Assembly: GCA_946220865.1 (NCBI GenBank)
Contig: CAMJYM010000001.1
Span: 1-64,000, forward strand
Source of the DNA: an uncultured Clostridia bacterium
GTDB taxonomy: Bacteria; Bacillota; Clostridia; Saccharofermentanales; DTU023
Reading direction: 5' to 3'
Length of the DNA: 64,000 nucleotides
How positions within the stretch are numbered: the first letter of the stretch is position 1; every line of letters starts with the position of its first letter. Below are positions 6,676 to 15,608 of this stretch, one piece after another. The notes under the pieces were generated by a model. It was not told the DNA's origin. It saw only the letters and a list, made by a program, of their open reading frames with translations, and did not search any database. The translations under genes and the position numbers were made by a program.

Positions 6676-9600
6676 TCAGTTTTTTTCCTGCAGAGAGGCA
6701 TCTTCCAGGCTGATTGACAACAGGCTGGAGACGCCGCGTTCTTTCATGGTGACGCCATAGAGGCGTTCTGCAGCTTCCATCGTCCCCTTGCGATGAGTCA
6801 CAAGGATAAACTGGGTATCCTCGCTATAATGGCGAATGTAGTCCGTAAAGCGAATGACATTGCTGTCATCCAGAGCTGATTCCACCTCGTCCAGTATACA
6901 GAAAGGCGCCGGCCGCAGGGCAAAAATAGCAAAAAGCAGAGCGATGGCCGTGAGGGCCCTTTCGCCGCCTGACAAAAGAGTGAGATTCTGAAGCCGCTTG
7001 CCCGGAGGCTGGGCCTTAATCTCTATGGGACAATCGAGCAGGTCGCCCTCACCAATGAGAAGTTCTGCACTTCCACCCTCAAACAGGGCGGCAAAACTCT
7101 TTTGAAACTCCCGGTTGATGGACTCAAACTTTTGCGAGAACTGACTGCGCATGGCTTCTTCCAGCTCTTGAATGACCAGGGTCAGTTGTTTTCTGCTCTT
7201 TTCGATATCGGCGCGCTGAGCCTGCATAAAGTCATAGCGGGTTTTTTCCCGTTCATAATCTTCCGGCGCGGAGTGGTTGATGGCCGGCAGAGCGCGGATT
7301 TTATTGCGCAGGCCTTTCAGTTCGCGAGCTGCCCTGGCACTGTCCTCCAGTTCTATGGCCGTCGTTTCGACCTGACGATAACTGAGCCCGTAGCTTTCCC
7401 AGAGTCGATTTTTTTCTTCTCGCAGTTTTTCATCGAGCTGTTCGGCTTCCAGAAGACTGTGCTCTCGTCTGCTGCTTCGATCGGCCTCGCGGGAGGCAAG
7501 GTCCTCCAGGCGCTTAAAAAGTTCTGATTCCTGATCACGCCGGGAAAGGCGTTCATTCATTAAAGTTTGGCGCTCATTTTCCAGCGCTGCTACCGCTTCA
7601 CGCAGATTCTTTTCCCTGGACTGACGCTCTTTTTCAGCTTCACGGGAATCGAGAAGTTCCTTTTCCAGACGAACTTTTTCCTCCGCCCTGGCGCGCCTTT
7701 CAGCTTCACGTCTCGCCACATCGGATTCCAGCTGCTCTTTAAGGCGCACAACCCCATTTAAAGATTCTTCGATGGCCCCCAGGCTGACGCGCAGATCAGC
7801 AACATTTTCACGCAGTTGATCGCGTTCCCGGCGATAGGCTCCGCGTTCATCCTCATTTCGCGCAAGCTCTTCCTGCAGTACACTTTGCCGCTTCTGAGCT
7901 TCTGCGATTAAAGAGAGGAGTTCGTCTTTCTTTAAGGCTCTGTCCTTTCTGTGGAGGGCATACTCTTCCAGGCGACTGTGCAGAGCCTCTGCTACAGGCG
8001 TCTGCTCTTCCACTTTGAGGCTTAGCTGGCTCAGACGTTCTTTAAGGACAGAGAGTTCCTGTTCGGCTGCACGAAGCTTAACCTGCAAATTTTCCTGTTT
8101 CTGTCCTTCATTTAGAAGCAGCGCTGTCGTCTCTTCTTTTTGCTGCTGACAGGCCTTGAGCTTAAGCTCCAAATCGGCCAAATCCCTGCTCGTCTGATCA
8201 ATTTCCCGCGAACGGCTCAGCAGGCCGGAAAGTCCTTTTTTGTTTCTGCCGCCGGTCATCGAACCACCGGGATTAACAAGATCGCCCTCCAGTGTAACCA
8301 CACGCAGGCGCTTCTGACAAAGCTGTGAAATTTGCAGGGCATTTTGCAAATTGTCGGCAAGCACAATGCGGCCGCCAAGAAAGGCCAGAAGATCGGCAAG
8401 CTCAGCGGGAGCCTCCATAAATTCATCCAGGGTGCCCATATATCCACGGCTATGTGAAATAGTTCCGACTTCGCCCGGATTAAGCCGACGCTTTTCAATT
8501 TTATCCAGAGGCAGGAAGGTTTCCCGACCCGAGCGGGTTTCTTTCAGCCAGGTGATGAAGCGCGACGCCTGTTCGGCCGTTGCGACGACGAGATTGTGTA
8601 AAGCGGGGCCTAAAGCCGTTTCCACTGCGGTTTCATAGCGGCTTTCAACACGAATAAGCTCGGCGACAGGTCCCAGCAGACCCTGGGCAAAATCAGGCTT
8701 TTTCTCAGCTTCAAGGCTGATCGCTTTTACTGCCTGGTGGTAGCCTTCACGATTTTCTTCGAGCTGCTTCAAAGTATCTAAGAGAAACTGTTTTTGCCGG
8801 ATTTCACTCTCAAAACGACGCAGCTCAGTTTCCACTTCCAGCAGACCTGCTTTTGCTTTGTCGACACTGCTTCTGGCAGCTTTTTCAGCTTCCAGCAAAA
8901 GACTAACGGCTTCTGCTTTCTGTTTTTCCTCCGCTGCAACTTCCTCGACTTGTGCCAGAACTTTAATTTTGGCTTCTTCCAGCTGTCCGGCCTGCAGCTT
9001 ATCATCCTGCTCGCGGGCACTTTCCTGCTCTGCTTCACCATCCAGACGGAAGAGCTGGCTATTCGTCTCAAAAAGTTTTTCGCGAATAGCATCCAGAGCT
9101 TTCTTCTGCTCCTCTTCCTTCAGTTCGCGGCTGTCCAGCTGTTTCTCCTGCTCCTGCAGCTCTTTCTCTTTTGCACTCAGGCTGGCGGAAATACTTTCAC
9201 GCTTTTCACGCAACTCAGCGACATGGCGTTCACGATCGGCAATTTTCTCGCTCAGCTCGCTGTAACTGTCCTCTTCATCCGACTTGAGCTGTGCCATATC
9301 CTGCAAGCGCTGGCGGCGAGCTCGATCCCGTTCACCCGCCAGGGCTGTTTCCTCATTGAGTGCCGAAAGAGCTGCACTTTTTTCCATAAAAGCAAGGCGA
9401 AGCTCTTCCTCACGCTTTTCTTCAGCCTGATGCCTTTGTTCCTGGGCTTCTCTCTCCGCATATAAGGCAGCCTTATCTTTTTCAATTTGGGCAAGTTCGG
9501 CATCAAAATCTTCGCTTGTCGCCTTCAGAGCCTCAAGCTTTTTCTCTGTCTGATGAATGCCCTCCGTGCTCAGAGCAAGGTCCAGATCACGGACACGGGC

Positions 9601-10257
9601 CGAGAGTTCATCGTAAACCCTGGCTTCTTCCGCTTGTTTTTTAAGGGGTTCGAGACGTCCTTCAAGCTCGCCGATGATATCATCAATACGCAGCAGATTT
9701 TGTCCGGTGCGCTCGAGTTTGCGCTCAGAATCGGCTTTGCGCATCTTAAACTTGACAATACCTGCAGCTTCATCAAAAATGCGGCGGCGGTCTTCGGAGC
9801 GTTCACTCAGAATGTCGTCAACTTTTCCCTGGCCAATGATGGAATAGCCATCTTTGCCAATTCCCGTATCTGCCAGCAGCTCCGTAATATCTTTCAGGCG
9901 GCAGGGCAGTTTATTGAGGAGGTATTCACTTTCACCGGAGCGAAAATAGCGCCTTGTTATGACAACTTCATCGTAGGCGAGAGGCAGACTGTGATCATGG
10001 TTATCAAAATGGATGCTGACTTCCGCGCCGGAGAGGCGACGGCGTGCCGAGCTGCCATTAAAAATGACATCCTCCATTTTGCTGCCACGCAGATTGCGTG
10101 CACTCTGTTCACCAAGAACCCAGCGCACCGCCTCGGTCACATTGCTCTTGCCGCTCCCATTAGGGCCAACAATCGCCGTGATACCGGGATGAAATTCCAC
10201 GACAATGTGATCGGGAAAGGACTTAAATCCCTGGATTTCAAGTGACTTCAAGTACAT
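6676..10257 (-). CDS. smc: Chromosome partition protein SMC
   Basis: SMC is the ATPase core of bacterial condensin and works with ScpA and ScpB. The 1193-residue protein has an N-terminal Walker A (GPNGSGKSNV, residue about 32), two long coiled-coil arms rich in Glu/Lys/Gln/Leu, a hinge around residues 510-640 (GLLGPVAELIRV; GGSMTGG follows), and a C-terminal head with the ABC signature LLSGGERALTAIALLF and Walker B PFCILDEVESALDD. Length and domain order are standard. It starts 6 nt after the rnc stop codon and is followed by ftsY. Several long plus-strand open frames over this gene are antisense shadows of the coiled-coil codons. Confidence 0.99.
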   Translation of the reverse strand: MYLKSLEIQGFKSFPDHIVVEFHPGITAIVGPNGSGKSNVTEAVRWVLGEQSARNLRGSKMEDVIFNGSSARRRLSGAEVSIHFDNHDHSLPLAYDEVVITRRYFRSGESEYLLNKLPCRLKDITELLADTGIGKDGYSIIGQGKVDDILSERSEDRRRIFDEAAGIVKFKMRKADSERKLERTGQNLLRIDDIIGELEGRLEPLKKQAEEARVYDELSARVRDLDLALSTEGIHQTEKKLEALKATSEDFDAELAQIEKDKAALYAEREAQEQRHQAEEKREEELRLAFMEKSAALSALNEETALAGERDRARRQRLQDMAQLKSDEEDSYSELSEKIADRERHVAELREKRESISASLSAKEKELQEQEKQLDSRELKEEEQKKALDAIREKLFETNSQLFRLDGEAEQESAREQDDKLQAGQLEEAKIKVLAQVEEVAAEEKQKAEAVSLLLEAEKAARSSVDKAKAGLLEVETELRRFESEIRQKQFLLDTLKQLEENREGYHQAVKAISLEAEKKPDFAQGLLGPVAELIRVESRYETAVETALGPALHNLVVATAEQASRFITWLKETRSGRETFLPLDKIEKRRLNPGEVGTISHSRGYMGTLDEFMEAPAELADLLAFLGGRIVLADNLQNALQISQLCQKRLRVVTLEGDLVNPGGSMTGGRNKKGLSGLLSRSREIDQTSRDLADLELKLKACQQQKEETTALLLNEGQKQENLQVKLRAAEQELSVLKERLSQLSLKVEEQTPVAEALHSRLEEYALHRKDRALKKDELLSLIAEAQKRQSVLQEELARNEDERGAYRRERDQLRENVADLRVSLGAIEESLNGVVRLKEQLESDVARREAERRARAEEKVRLEKELLDSREAEKERQSREKNLREAVAALENERQTLMNERLSRRDQESELFKRLEDLASREADRSSRREHSLLEAEQLDEKLREEKNRLWESYGLSYRQVETTAIELEDSARAARELKGLRNKIRALPAINHSAPEDYEREKTRYDFMQAQRADIEKSRKQLTLVIQELEEAMRSQFSQKFESINREFQKSFAALFEGGSAELLIGEGDLLDCPIEIKAQPPGKRLQNLTLLSGGERALTAIALLFAIFALRPAPFCILDEVESALDDSNVIRFTDYIRHYSEDTQFILVTHRKGTMEAAERLYGVTMKERGVSSLLSISLEDASLQEKN

Positions 10258-10263
10258 GGCAGC

Positions 10264-10971
10264 TCAAGACTCCCTGGTACCTGAGAGTTGTTCCAGGACA
10301 AAGCGGGAAGCTTTCTGCTCTGCTTCTTTTTTACTTCGGCCGCTGCCCCGTCCAAGAGGGCGCTCATCAAACTTCACTTCTGTGGTAAAGATACGATCGT
10401 GTACAGGACCTTCCTCACTGACAATTTCAAAATGGACCTGCGGTCGTGTGCTCAGAGTCTGGGCAAATTCAAGCAGTGCGCTTTTATAGTCATAGCGCAG
10501 TTGCCCCTGCAGCGCCAGTTCAAGATAAGGTTGAAGTTCGCGCAGCACCCAGGAAGAAGCCACGTCAAAGCCTTTTTCCAGGTAGAGAGCGCCCATCACG
10601 GCTTCCATGGCATTGGCAAGGTTGGAGTCTTTCTCTCGTCCGCCGGTGATCTCTTCACCATGCCCAAGGAGCAAAACAGCGCCAAGATCAAGTTTCCGTG
10701 CCAGACGGGCCAGGGTTTCCTCGCACACTAAAAGGGAGCGCATCTTACTCATGCGCCCCTCAGCCATAGACGGACTCAAAGAGAAAAGAGCAGTGCTGAC
10801 GCTAAGCTGTAATACCGCGTCGCCGAGAAATTCCAGGCGTTCATTATCGGCCCGTCTTTCCGGCGCATGCTCATAAGCCCAGCTTGAATGTGTCAACGCT
10901 GTTTCGAGTACATCGTCTTTTTCAAAAGGCAAATCAGCCCTCTGAATAAATTGACTGACCTCTTCCCTCAT
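10264..10971 (-). CDS. rnc: Ribonuclease III
   Basis: RNase III cleaves double-stranded RNA in rRNA precursors and structured mRNA leaders. The catalytic domain carries the signature ERLEFLGDAVLQL with the acidic residues, and a second acid set in NAMEAVMGALYLEKG; a double-stranded RNA-binding domain follows from about residue 160 (DYKSALLEFAQ ... GRGSGRSKKEAEQKAS). About 235 residues is normal. I choose the ATG at 10971; a GTG two codons upstream (10977) is also possible. Neither has a clear Shine-Dalgarno, so translation is probably coupled to acpP, which ends 3-9 nt upstream. The hairpin leader of pnp at 32968-33061 is a plausible substrate. Confidence 0.97.
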   Translation of the reverse strand: MREEVSQFIQRADLPFEKDDVLETALTHSSWAYEHAPERRADNERLEFLGDAVLQLSVSTALFSLSPSMAEGRMSKMRSLLVCEETLARLARKLDLGAVLLLGHGEEITGGREKDSNLANAMEAVMGALYLEKGFDVASSWVLRELQPYLELALQGQLRYDYKSALLEFAQTLSTRPQVHFEIVSEEGPVHDRIFTTEVKFDERPLGRGSGRSKKEAEQKASRFVLEQLSGTRES

Positions 10972-10980
10972 GCCCACGCA

Positions 10981-11220
10981 TCAGAGATTGTTTTGAATAT
11001 ATTCGACAGCATCCCCGACCGTCTTGATACGTTCGGCTTCTTCGTCGGGAATAGAGAGATTAAATTCGTGTTCCAACTCCACCACCAAATCGACAATATC
11101 GAGTGAATCTGCATTAAGGTCATCGATAAAATCAGAGTCCATGGTGATAATCTCTTCTTCAATGCCCAGGCCTTCTGCAAGAATATTTCTTACTTTTTCA
11201 AAAATTTCTTCTTGATTCAT
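10981..11220 (-). CDS. acpP: Acyl carrier protein
   Basis: The 79-residue acidic protein has the phosphopantetheine attachment motif DLNADSLDIVDLV with the modified Ser near residue 38, and the four-helix ACP pattern. It carries growing acyl chains in fatty acid and phospholipid synthesis. AGGAGG lies 7 nt before the ATG. A TTGACA promoter lies just upstream. acpP-rnc-smc-ftsY is a common order, though the fatty-acid synthesis genes often found before acpP are replaced here by pgsA. Confidence 0.98.
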   Translation of the reverse strand: MNQEEIFEKVRNILAEGLGIEEEIITMDSDFIDDLNADSLDIVDLVVELEHEFNLSIPDEEAERIKTVGDAVEYIQNNL

Positions 11221-11247
11221 GAAAGTTCCTCCTCCTGCATTTCATCA

Positions 11248-11275
11248 TTTTTAGTTAAGCTTAGCGGATTGTCAA
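11248..11275 (-). promoter_or_regulatory. Likely acpP promoter (TTGACA-16-TAAAAA)
   Basis: Minus-strand TTGACA (11275-11270), 16-nt spacer and a weak -10 TAAAAA (11253-11248), located between the pgsA stop and the acpP start. The -35 is perfect but the -10 is degenerate. Confidence 0.55.
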
Positions 11276-11323
11276 GCTTAGCTTTTAAGATTTGCAACAA
11301 ACGCTGATAAGCAGCTAAAAGGT

Positions 11324-11911
11324 TCAGGAAAAAATAATGTCTTTGTTTTTCATCCAGTAATCCAGGCCCGAAAGCAACGTCATGATGAGAGCAAAAGCGC
11401 ACCAGGAATTGCCAATCTGCATCACCCGTCCGATACCGAAATGAGGCATGATGACAGGTTCTAAAATCAGCCATATCAGGCAGAGCATCTGACTGAACGT
11501 TTTCCATTTGCCAAATTTGCTCGCCGCAATAACTTTGCCGTGAGTCGCTGCAATCTGTCTGATACCCGTGACAATGAACTCTCTCGCCATAATCAAAGCG
11601 AGAAAAGGCGTACCGATGCGGCCTCTCTGCACAAAGGCCATGAAAGTAACCAGCACCAGCAGTTTGTCCGCAATGGGATCCATGAGTTTACCAAAATTAC
11701 TTACCAGATTACGAGAGCGGGCAATTCGTCCGTCAAGAAAGTCGCTGAGGCAAGCCAGGATAAAAATCAGAAGGGCAATGAAATGAGCGCCGGGACCGGC
11801 GACAAAGTTATTCCAGTCCTGAGCCCAGGCAAAAGGCAATGGCAGCAAAAACAGCAGGATAAAGGGAATGAGCACGATGCGCATGATCGTGATCTTATTC
11901 GCTAAGTTCAT
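11324..11911 (-). CDS. pgsA: CDP-diacylglycerol-glycerol-3-phosphate 3-phosphatidyltransferase
   Basis: PgsA makes phosphatidylglycerol phosphate, the committed step to the anionic lipids PG and cardiolipin. The 195-residue integral membrane protein has the CDP-alcohol phosphotransferase motif DG-x2-AR-x8-G-x3-D-x3-D in DGRIARSRNL and FGKLMDPIADKLL (residues about 60-85), with hydrophobic helices before and after. A good ribosome-binding site (GGAGGGTAGAT) precedes the ATG, inside the end of rimO, with which it overlaps by 17 nt. Confidence 0.96.
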   Translation of the reverse strand: MNLANKITIMRIVLIPFILLFLLPLPFAWAQDWNNFVAGPGAHFIALLIFILACLSDFLDGRIARSRNLVSNFGKLMDPIADKLLVLVTFMAFVQRGRIGTPFLALIMAREFIVTGIRQIAATHGKVIAASKFGKWKTFSQMLCLIWLILEPVIMPHFGIGRVMQIGNSWCAFALIMTLLSGLDYWMKNKDIIFS

Positions 11912-13268
11912 ATCTACCCTCCAAACTCACCGCTGTGAGCTCATAATCCCCGGCTGCTACAATCCTGCAGCGGAGCAGCTCGCCTGTTTCATGCCCAGGG
12001 GCCTGCGCTGCAATCTTGATAACGGGATCAATATCCGGGGCTTCGCCATAAGAACGGCCGGTAAAGAAAATGCCATCTTCGCTGATCCCTTCTAAGAGAA
12101 TATCACAGATCTGGCCAATGCGCGCTTCGTTAGCCTTGCGGCTTATGCCCTGCTGCTGACTCATAATAGCCTCATAGCGAGCCTGAGCTACAGCCGGATC
12201 GACTTGTCCCTTCATGCCAGCGGCAAGGGTTCCTTCCTCCGGGCAGAAAATGAAGCAACCGAGACGATCAAAGGCCATTTTTTTCGTAAACTCGAGGAGC
12301 TCTTGAAAGTCTTCATCAGTCTCACCTGGAAAGCCCACCATGACGGTCGTTCGTAGAATCAAGCCGGGCAGAGCTGAGCGAAGTTTGGTGATAAGAGCTT
12401 CAAGGGAGCTTCGCGTTTCACGCCGCCGCATGGCCGTGAGAATGCGGTCAGAAGCGTGCTGAACAGGAAGATCAATATAGCGCAGAATCTTCGGTTCCTG
12501 CTGCATGAGTTCGATGAGCTCGTCAGAAAAGGTGTCCCCGTAAACATACATGAGGCGAAGGCGCTCAAGTCCCGGGACTTTAACCAGCTTACGCAGAAGT
12601 TTGGGCAGGGAGGGTTCCCCATAGAGGTCCTGGCCATAGCGACTGCTGTCCTGAGCAATCAGAATCTGCTCTTTAAAACCAGCCTCAACAAAGCTTCGTG
12701 CTTCTTCGACAAGCTCTTCAATCGGACGCGATTTCATACCTCCGCGGATGGAAGGAATCGCACAGAATGCACAGGCATTGCTGCAGCCCTCAGCGATCTT
12801 CAAATAGGCGTAAGGTCTGTCTGATGAAGCCTTATGGGGATTTTTCAGATGCGCCAGGCTGTCACCTTTGGCAGGCAGGGTGCAAATGCGCGCTGCCCTT
12901 TGCTTCAACGCTTTGCAGCGCTCCACGATTTTTCCGTATTCACGCGTCCCCAAGACGCTGTCGACTTCAGGAAATTCATGATAAATCTCCTCAGCATAGC
13001 GCTGAGCAAGACAACCAGTCACCAGAAGATATACTTCTCTTCCCCGGGCTTTCTGTTCCTCTTTAATGGCAGCCAGATCTAGGATAGCCGCAATCGCTTC
13101 TTTTTTAGCCGCATCAATAAAGGCACAGGTATTGACAATGAGAAAATCTGCCTGAGAAGGATGTGGGGTAAATTGAAAAGCGCTTTCCTCAAGACGCGTT
13201 GTCATAACCTCAGCGTCAACCTCATTTTTGGGACAGCCCAGTGAAAGAAGATAATATCGATCCTGCAT
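11895..13268 (-). CDS. rimO: Ribosomal protein S12 methylthiotransferase RimO
   Basis: RimO is a radical-SAM enzyme that adds a methylthio group to the conserved Asp of ribosomal protein S12. The 457-residue protein has the N-terminal UPF0004 domain (LLSLGCPKNEVDAEVM, VNTCAFIDAAKKEAI, VTGCLAQRY) whose Cys residues bind the auxiliary 4Fe-4S cluster, the radical-SAM motif CSNACAFCAIP (CxxxCxxC, residues about 160-167) and a C-terminal TRAM domain. The GCPKNEVD sequence distinguishes RimO from the tRNA enzyme MiaB. Start and recX stop share one base (TGATG), so translation is coupled. Confidence 0.96.
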   Translation of the reverse strand: MQDRYYLLSLGCPKNEVDAEVMTTRLEESAFQFTPHPSQADFLIVNTCAFIDAAKKEAIAAILDLAAIKEEQKARGREVYLLVTGCLAQRYAEEIYHEFPEVDSVLGTREYGKIVERCKALKQRAARICTLPAKGDSLAHLKNPHKASSDRPYAYLKIAEGCSNACAFCAIPSIRGGMKSRPIEELVEEARSFVEAGFKEQILIAQDSSRYGQDLYGEPSLPKLLRKLVKVPGLERLRLMYVYGDTFSDELIELMQQEPKILRYIDLPVQHASDRILTAMRRRETRSSLEALITKLRSALPGLILRTTVMVGFPGETDEDFQELLEFTKKMAFDRLGCFIFCPEEGTLAAGMKGQVDPAVAQARYEAIMSQQQGISRKANEARIGQICDILLEGISEDGIFFTGRSYGEAPDIDPVIKIAAQAPGHETGELLRCRIVAAGDYELTAVSLEGRYELSE

Positions 13269-13828
13269 CAGTTTTCCGCTTCCATTCTTATTTGCTCCAT
13301 GGTGCGGGTGATGAGTGAAGGGGCATAGCCCCGACCGGCCAGACGCCTCATCAGGCGCGTCCGCTCTTTTTCATCCCCCCGTGCCAGACTTAAATCAAGT
13401 TCACGTATACTCTCCCCATCATCGGGAAGTTGATCCATATAGGCTTCTGCGACTTCCTGGCTTACGCCCTGTTCCAAAAACAGACGAAGCATATAGCGTT
13501 TTGATTTCGATTGGCGACCGCGGTGGCGCAGAGCAATGCGCGCGCAGGCACGCTTGTCATCTAGATAGCCATCCTGTCTGAGACTCTCCAGCACTTCTTC
13601 AACCAGATCAGTCTCAAGTCCGCGGGAGATTAAACGCTCACGCACCCGGCCACTGCTCTTGCTTTTGTCCACTCCAATATAGCGCAGAGCAATTTCACGA
13701 CCCTTTTGCCAGGCTGCCGTCCTTTCGCGCTTTTCATCCTGAAGACCTGAAGCAAAAGCCTCTTCTATTTTTGCCAGAGCCGCTTCAGCTTTCCTTTTTC
13801 TTAAATCACTCTGTTCCTTTTGCTGCAT
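13268..13828 (-). CDS. recX: Regulatory protein RecX
   Basis: RecX binds RecA filaments and limits their activity. The 186-residue protein contains three-helix RecX repeats with RERLISRGLETDLVEEVLESL, GYLDDKRACARIALRHRG and a C-terminal LMRRLAGRGYAPSLITRTMEQI. The ATG overlaps the recA stop codon (TGATG), so it is made by coupling with recA; no separate promoter is seen. The first 40 residues are charged and less conserved. Confidence 0.9.
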   Translation of the reverse strand: MQQKEQSDLRKRKAEAALAKIEEAFASGLQDEKRERTAAWQKGREIALRYIGVDKSKSSGRVRERLISRGLETDLVEEVLESLRQDGYLDDKRACARIALRHRGRQSKSKRYMLRLFLEQGVSQEVAEAYMDQLPDDGESIRELDLSLARGDEKERTRLMRRLAGRGYAPSLITRTMEQIRMEAEN

Positions 13829-14973
13829 CAGAGTTCAAGATTCAGGAGTTCGTCCACGTTGTCTTCTTTTTCCGCTTTTTTAGTATTCTTGCTGTCTGTA
13901 TCAGCGACAGGCTCGCCTTCTTCTTCCTCTTCCTCTTCCGGCTCATAGTAATTGAGAATTCTGGCGCGTACCACCTGAGCCTCATCGGGATGGTCTTTCA
14001 GCCACTGTCTTGCATTTTCCCGACCCTGACCGATACGTTCTCCTTCGTAGGAATACCAGGATCCGCTCTTTTCAATAAAGTTGAGATCAGCACCCATATC
14101 AAGAATACAGCCCGCATCAGAGATTCCCTCATCATAGAGAATATCGAATTCAGCTTCACGGAAAGGCGGCGCAACCTTATTCTTGACCACGCGAACTCTC
14201 GTATGTGAACCAATCACCTTATCCGCATTTTTCAGAGTTTCTATGCGGCGCACATCAAGACGCACGGAAGCATAGAATTTCAGGGCCCGTCCACCGGTTG
14301 TCGTTTCCGGGCTGCCGAACATGACGCCGATTTTCTCGCGCAGCTGGTTGATAAAGATGACCGCCGTCTGCGATTTGTTGAGAACTCCAACTAACTTGCG
14401 CAGGGCCTGAGACATCAGACGAGCCTGCTGTCCGGGTAGTGACTCACCCATTTCTCCGTCAATTTCAGCTTTAGGCACCAGCGCCGCTACAGAGTCGACG
14501 ACGATGAGATCTACCGCTCCGCTGCGCGCCAGAGCTTCTGTGATCTCCAGTGCCTGCTCGCCATTATCCGGTTGAGAAATAATGAGGTTGTCGATATCGA
14601 CTCCGATTTTTTCAGCATAGGCCGGTTCCAGGGCGTGTTCTGCATCGATGAAGGCCGCGATGCCATTGGCTTTTTGAGCCTGAGCAATACAATGCAGAGC
14701 CAGAGTGGTTTTGCCCGAAGACTCAGGGCCGTAGATTTCGGTGACCCGACCGCGAGGAAAACCGCCAATTCCAAGAGCTACATCCAATGAAAGCGCACCG
14801 GTGGAAATCGATTCAATATAACGGGGCTGGGTATCATCACCCAGGATCTGAACCGCTCCCTTGCCGAATTGTTTTTCAATCTGTTCAAGCGCTATGTCCA
14901 GTGCAGCCTTGCGGTCCTCAACACTAACGGGTTCGACACGCTGTTTGGATTTACCATTTTTATTTCTAGCCAT
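13828..14973 (-). CDS. recA: Recombinase RecA
   Basis: RecA forms filaments on single-stranded DNA for strand exchange and for stimulating LexA cleavage. The 381-residue protein has Walker A GPESSGKTTLAL (residue about 80), the Walker B region LIVVDSVAAL, the loop L1/L2 region with GVMFGSPETTTGG, and a long acidic then mixed-charge C-terminal tail (PEEEEEEEG, ending in ELLNLEL). GGAGG lies 8 nt before the ATG. A TTGCAG-17-TATAAT promoter is upstream. I see no clear Bacillus-type LexA box. recX and rimO follow with overlapping ends. Confidence 0.99.
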   Translation of the reverse strand: MARNKNGKSKQRVEPVSVEDRKAALDIALEQIEKQFGKGAVQILGDDTQPRYIESISTGALSLDVALGIGGFPRGRVTEIYGPESSGKTTLALHCIAQAQKANGIAAFIDAEHALEPAYAEKIGVDIDNLIISQPDNGEQALEITEALARSGAVDLIVVDSVAALVPKAEIDGEMGESLPGQQARLMSQALRKLVGVLNKSQTAVIFINQLREKIGVMFGSPETTTGGRALKFYASVRLDVRRIETLKNADKVIGSHTRVRVVKNKVAPPFREAEFDILYDEGISDAGCILDMGADLNFIEKSGSWYSYEGERIGQGRENARQWLKDHPDEAQVVRARILNYYEPEEEEEEEGEPVADTDSKNTKKAEKEDNVDELLNLEL

Positions 14974-15010
14974 CTAAAGATCCTCCAACAATCTATTTAC
15001 GAGTATTTAA

Positions 15011-15039
15011 ATTATACGAAAAGGCCCTCAGGCCTGCAA
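15011..15039 (-). promoter_or_regulatory. recA promoter overlapping the pncC terminator hairpin
   Basis: Minus-strand TTGCAG (15039-15034), 17-nt spacer, perfect TATAAT (15016-15011). The spacer contains AGGCC-TGAG-GGCCT followed by TTTT, which would act as a short intrinsic terminator for pncC, so the two signals share DNA. Leader length about 30 nt. Confidence 0.75.
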
Positions 15040-15086
15040 CGAAAGGACACGACAAATGACGACAAAAGCTCTCAGTTTCCTTTATC

Positions 15087-15608
15087 TCAGTTAGAAGCAT
15101 CTTTGCCGCAGAGGGGCTCTTCAAGCAAGTGACAACGCAAAAGTTCAAGCGCAGAAAAGACAGAGGCTCTGCGGATGGAATTTCTCTCCCCCTCAAAGAG
15201 AAACCGTCTCACCACGCTTGAGCGGGCATCATGCAAGGCAATATAAACAAGACCGATGGGCTTTCCTGGCTCAGCACCGCCGGGGCCAGCCAAGCCGGTG
15301 ATGGAGAGGGCAAAGTCGCTGTGTGTTCGTCGACAAAGTCCCTCCGCCATCGCTATGGCACAGCGTGGACTTACAGCTCCATCCCGCTCGAGAATCTCGG
15401 TGGGTACGCCAAGGAAATCCCTTTTCATGGCATTGCTGTAAGTGACCACTCCCCCGTCTAAAACTTCAGAAGCCCCGGGTATTTCTGCCAGAGTCGCAGA
15501 CACCAGTCCTGCCGTGCAGGACTCTGCAAAAGCCACAGTCTGCCTGCGCTGGCGCAGCAGAGTAAAGACAGTGCGTGTCAGGTCACTGAGTTCATCGTTG
15601 ACACTCAT
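15087..15608 (-). CDS. pncC: CinA C-terminal domain protein, NMN amidohydrolase-like
   Basis: The 173-residue protein is the stand-alone PncC/CinA-C domain: AESCTAGLVSATLAEIPGAS (residues 27-46), GGVVTYSNAMKRDFLGV, GAVSPRCAIAMAEG and SITGLAGPGGAEPGKPIGLVYIAL. These enzymes deamidate nicotinamide mononucleotide to nicotinate mononucleotide for NAD recycling. The N-terminal MoCF-like domain of full CinA is absent and there is no sign of a broken longer gene upstream because the ATG overlaps the folD stop (ATGA). Adjacency to recA is the usual cinA-recA arrangement. Confidence 0.92.
   Translation of the reverse strand: MSVNDELSDLTRTVFTLLRQRRQTVAFAESCTAGLVSATLAEIPGASEVLDGGVVTYSNAMKRDFLGVPTEILERDGAVSPRCAIAMAEGLCRRTHSDFALSITGLAGPGGAEPGKPIGLVYIALHDARSSVVRRFLFEGERNSIRRASVFSALELLRCHLLEEPLCGKDASN

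Noticed and set aside
8794..10245. Long plus-strand open frames (223 and 252 codons) over smc
   Set aside because: Antisense to the conserved SMC coding sequence; they reflect its Glu/Lys/Leu codon bias. Cys/Phe/Ser-rich or mixed sequence with no family pattern.
11217..11507. 96-codon minus-strand frame overlapping the end of pgsA
   Set aside because: It crosses the pgsA C-terminus and the acpP promoter, has no good ribosome-binding site and no recognisable motif.
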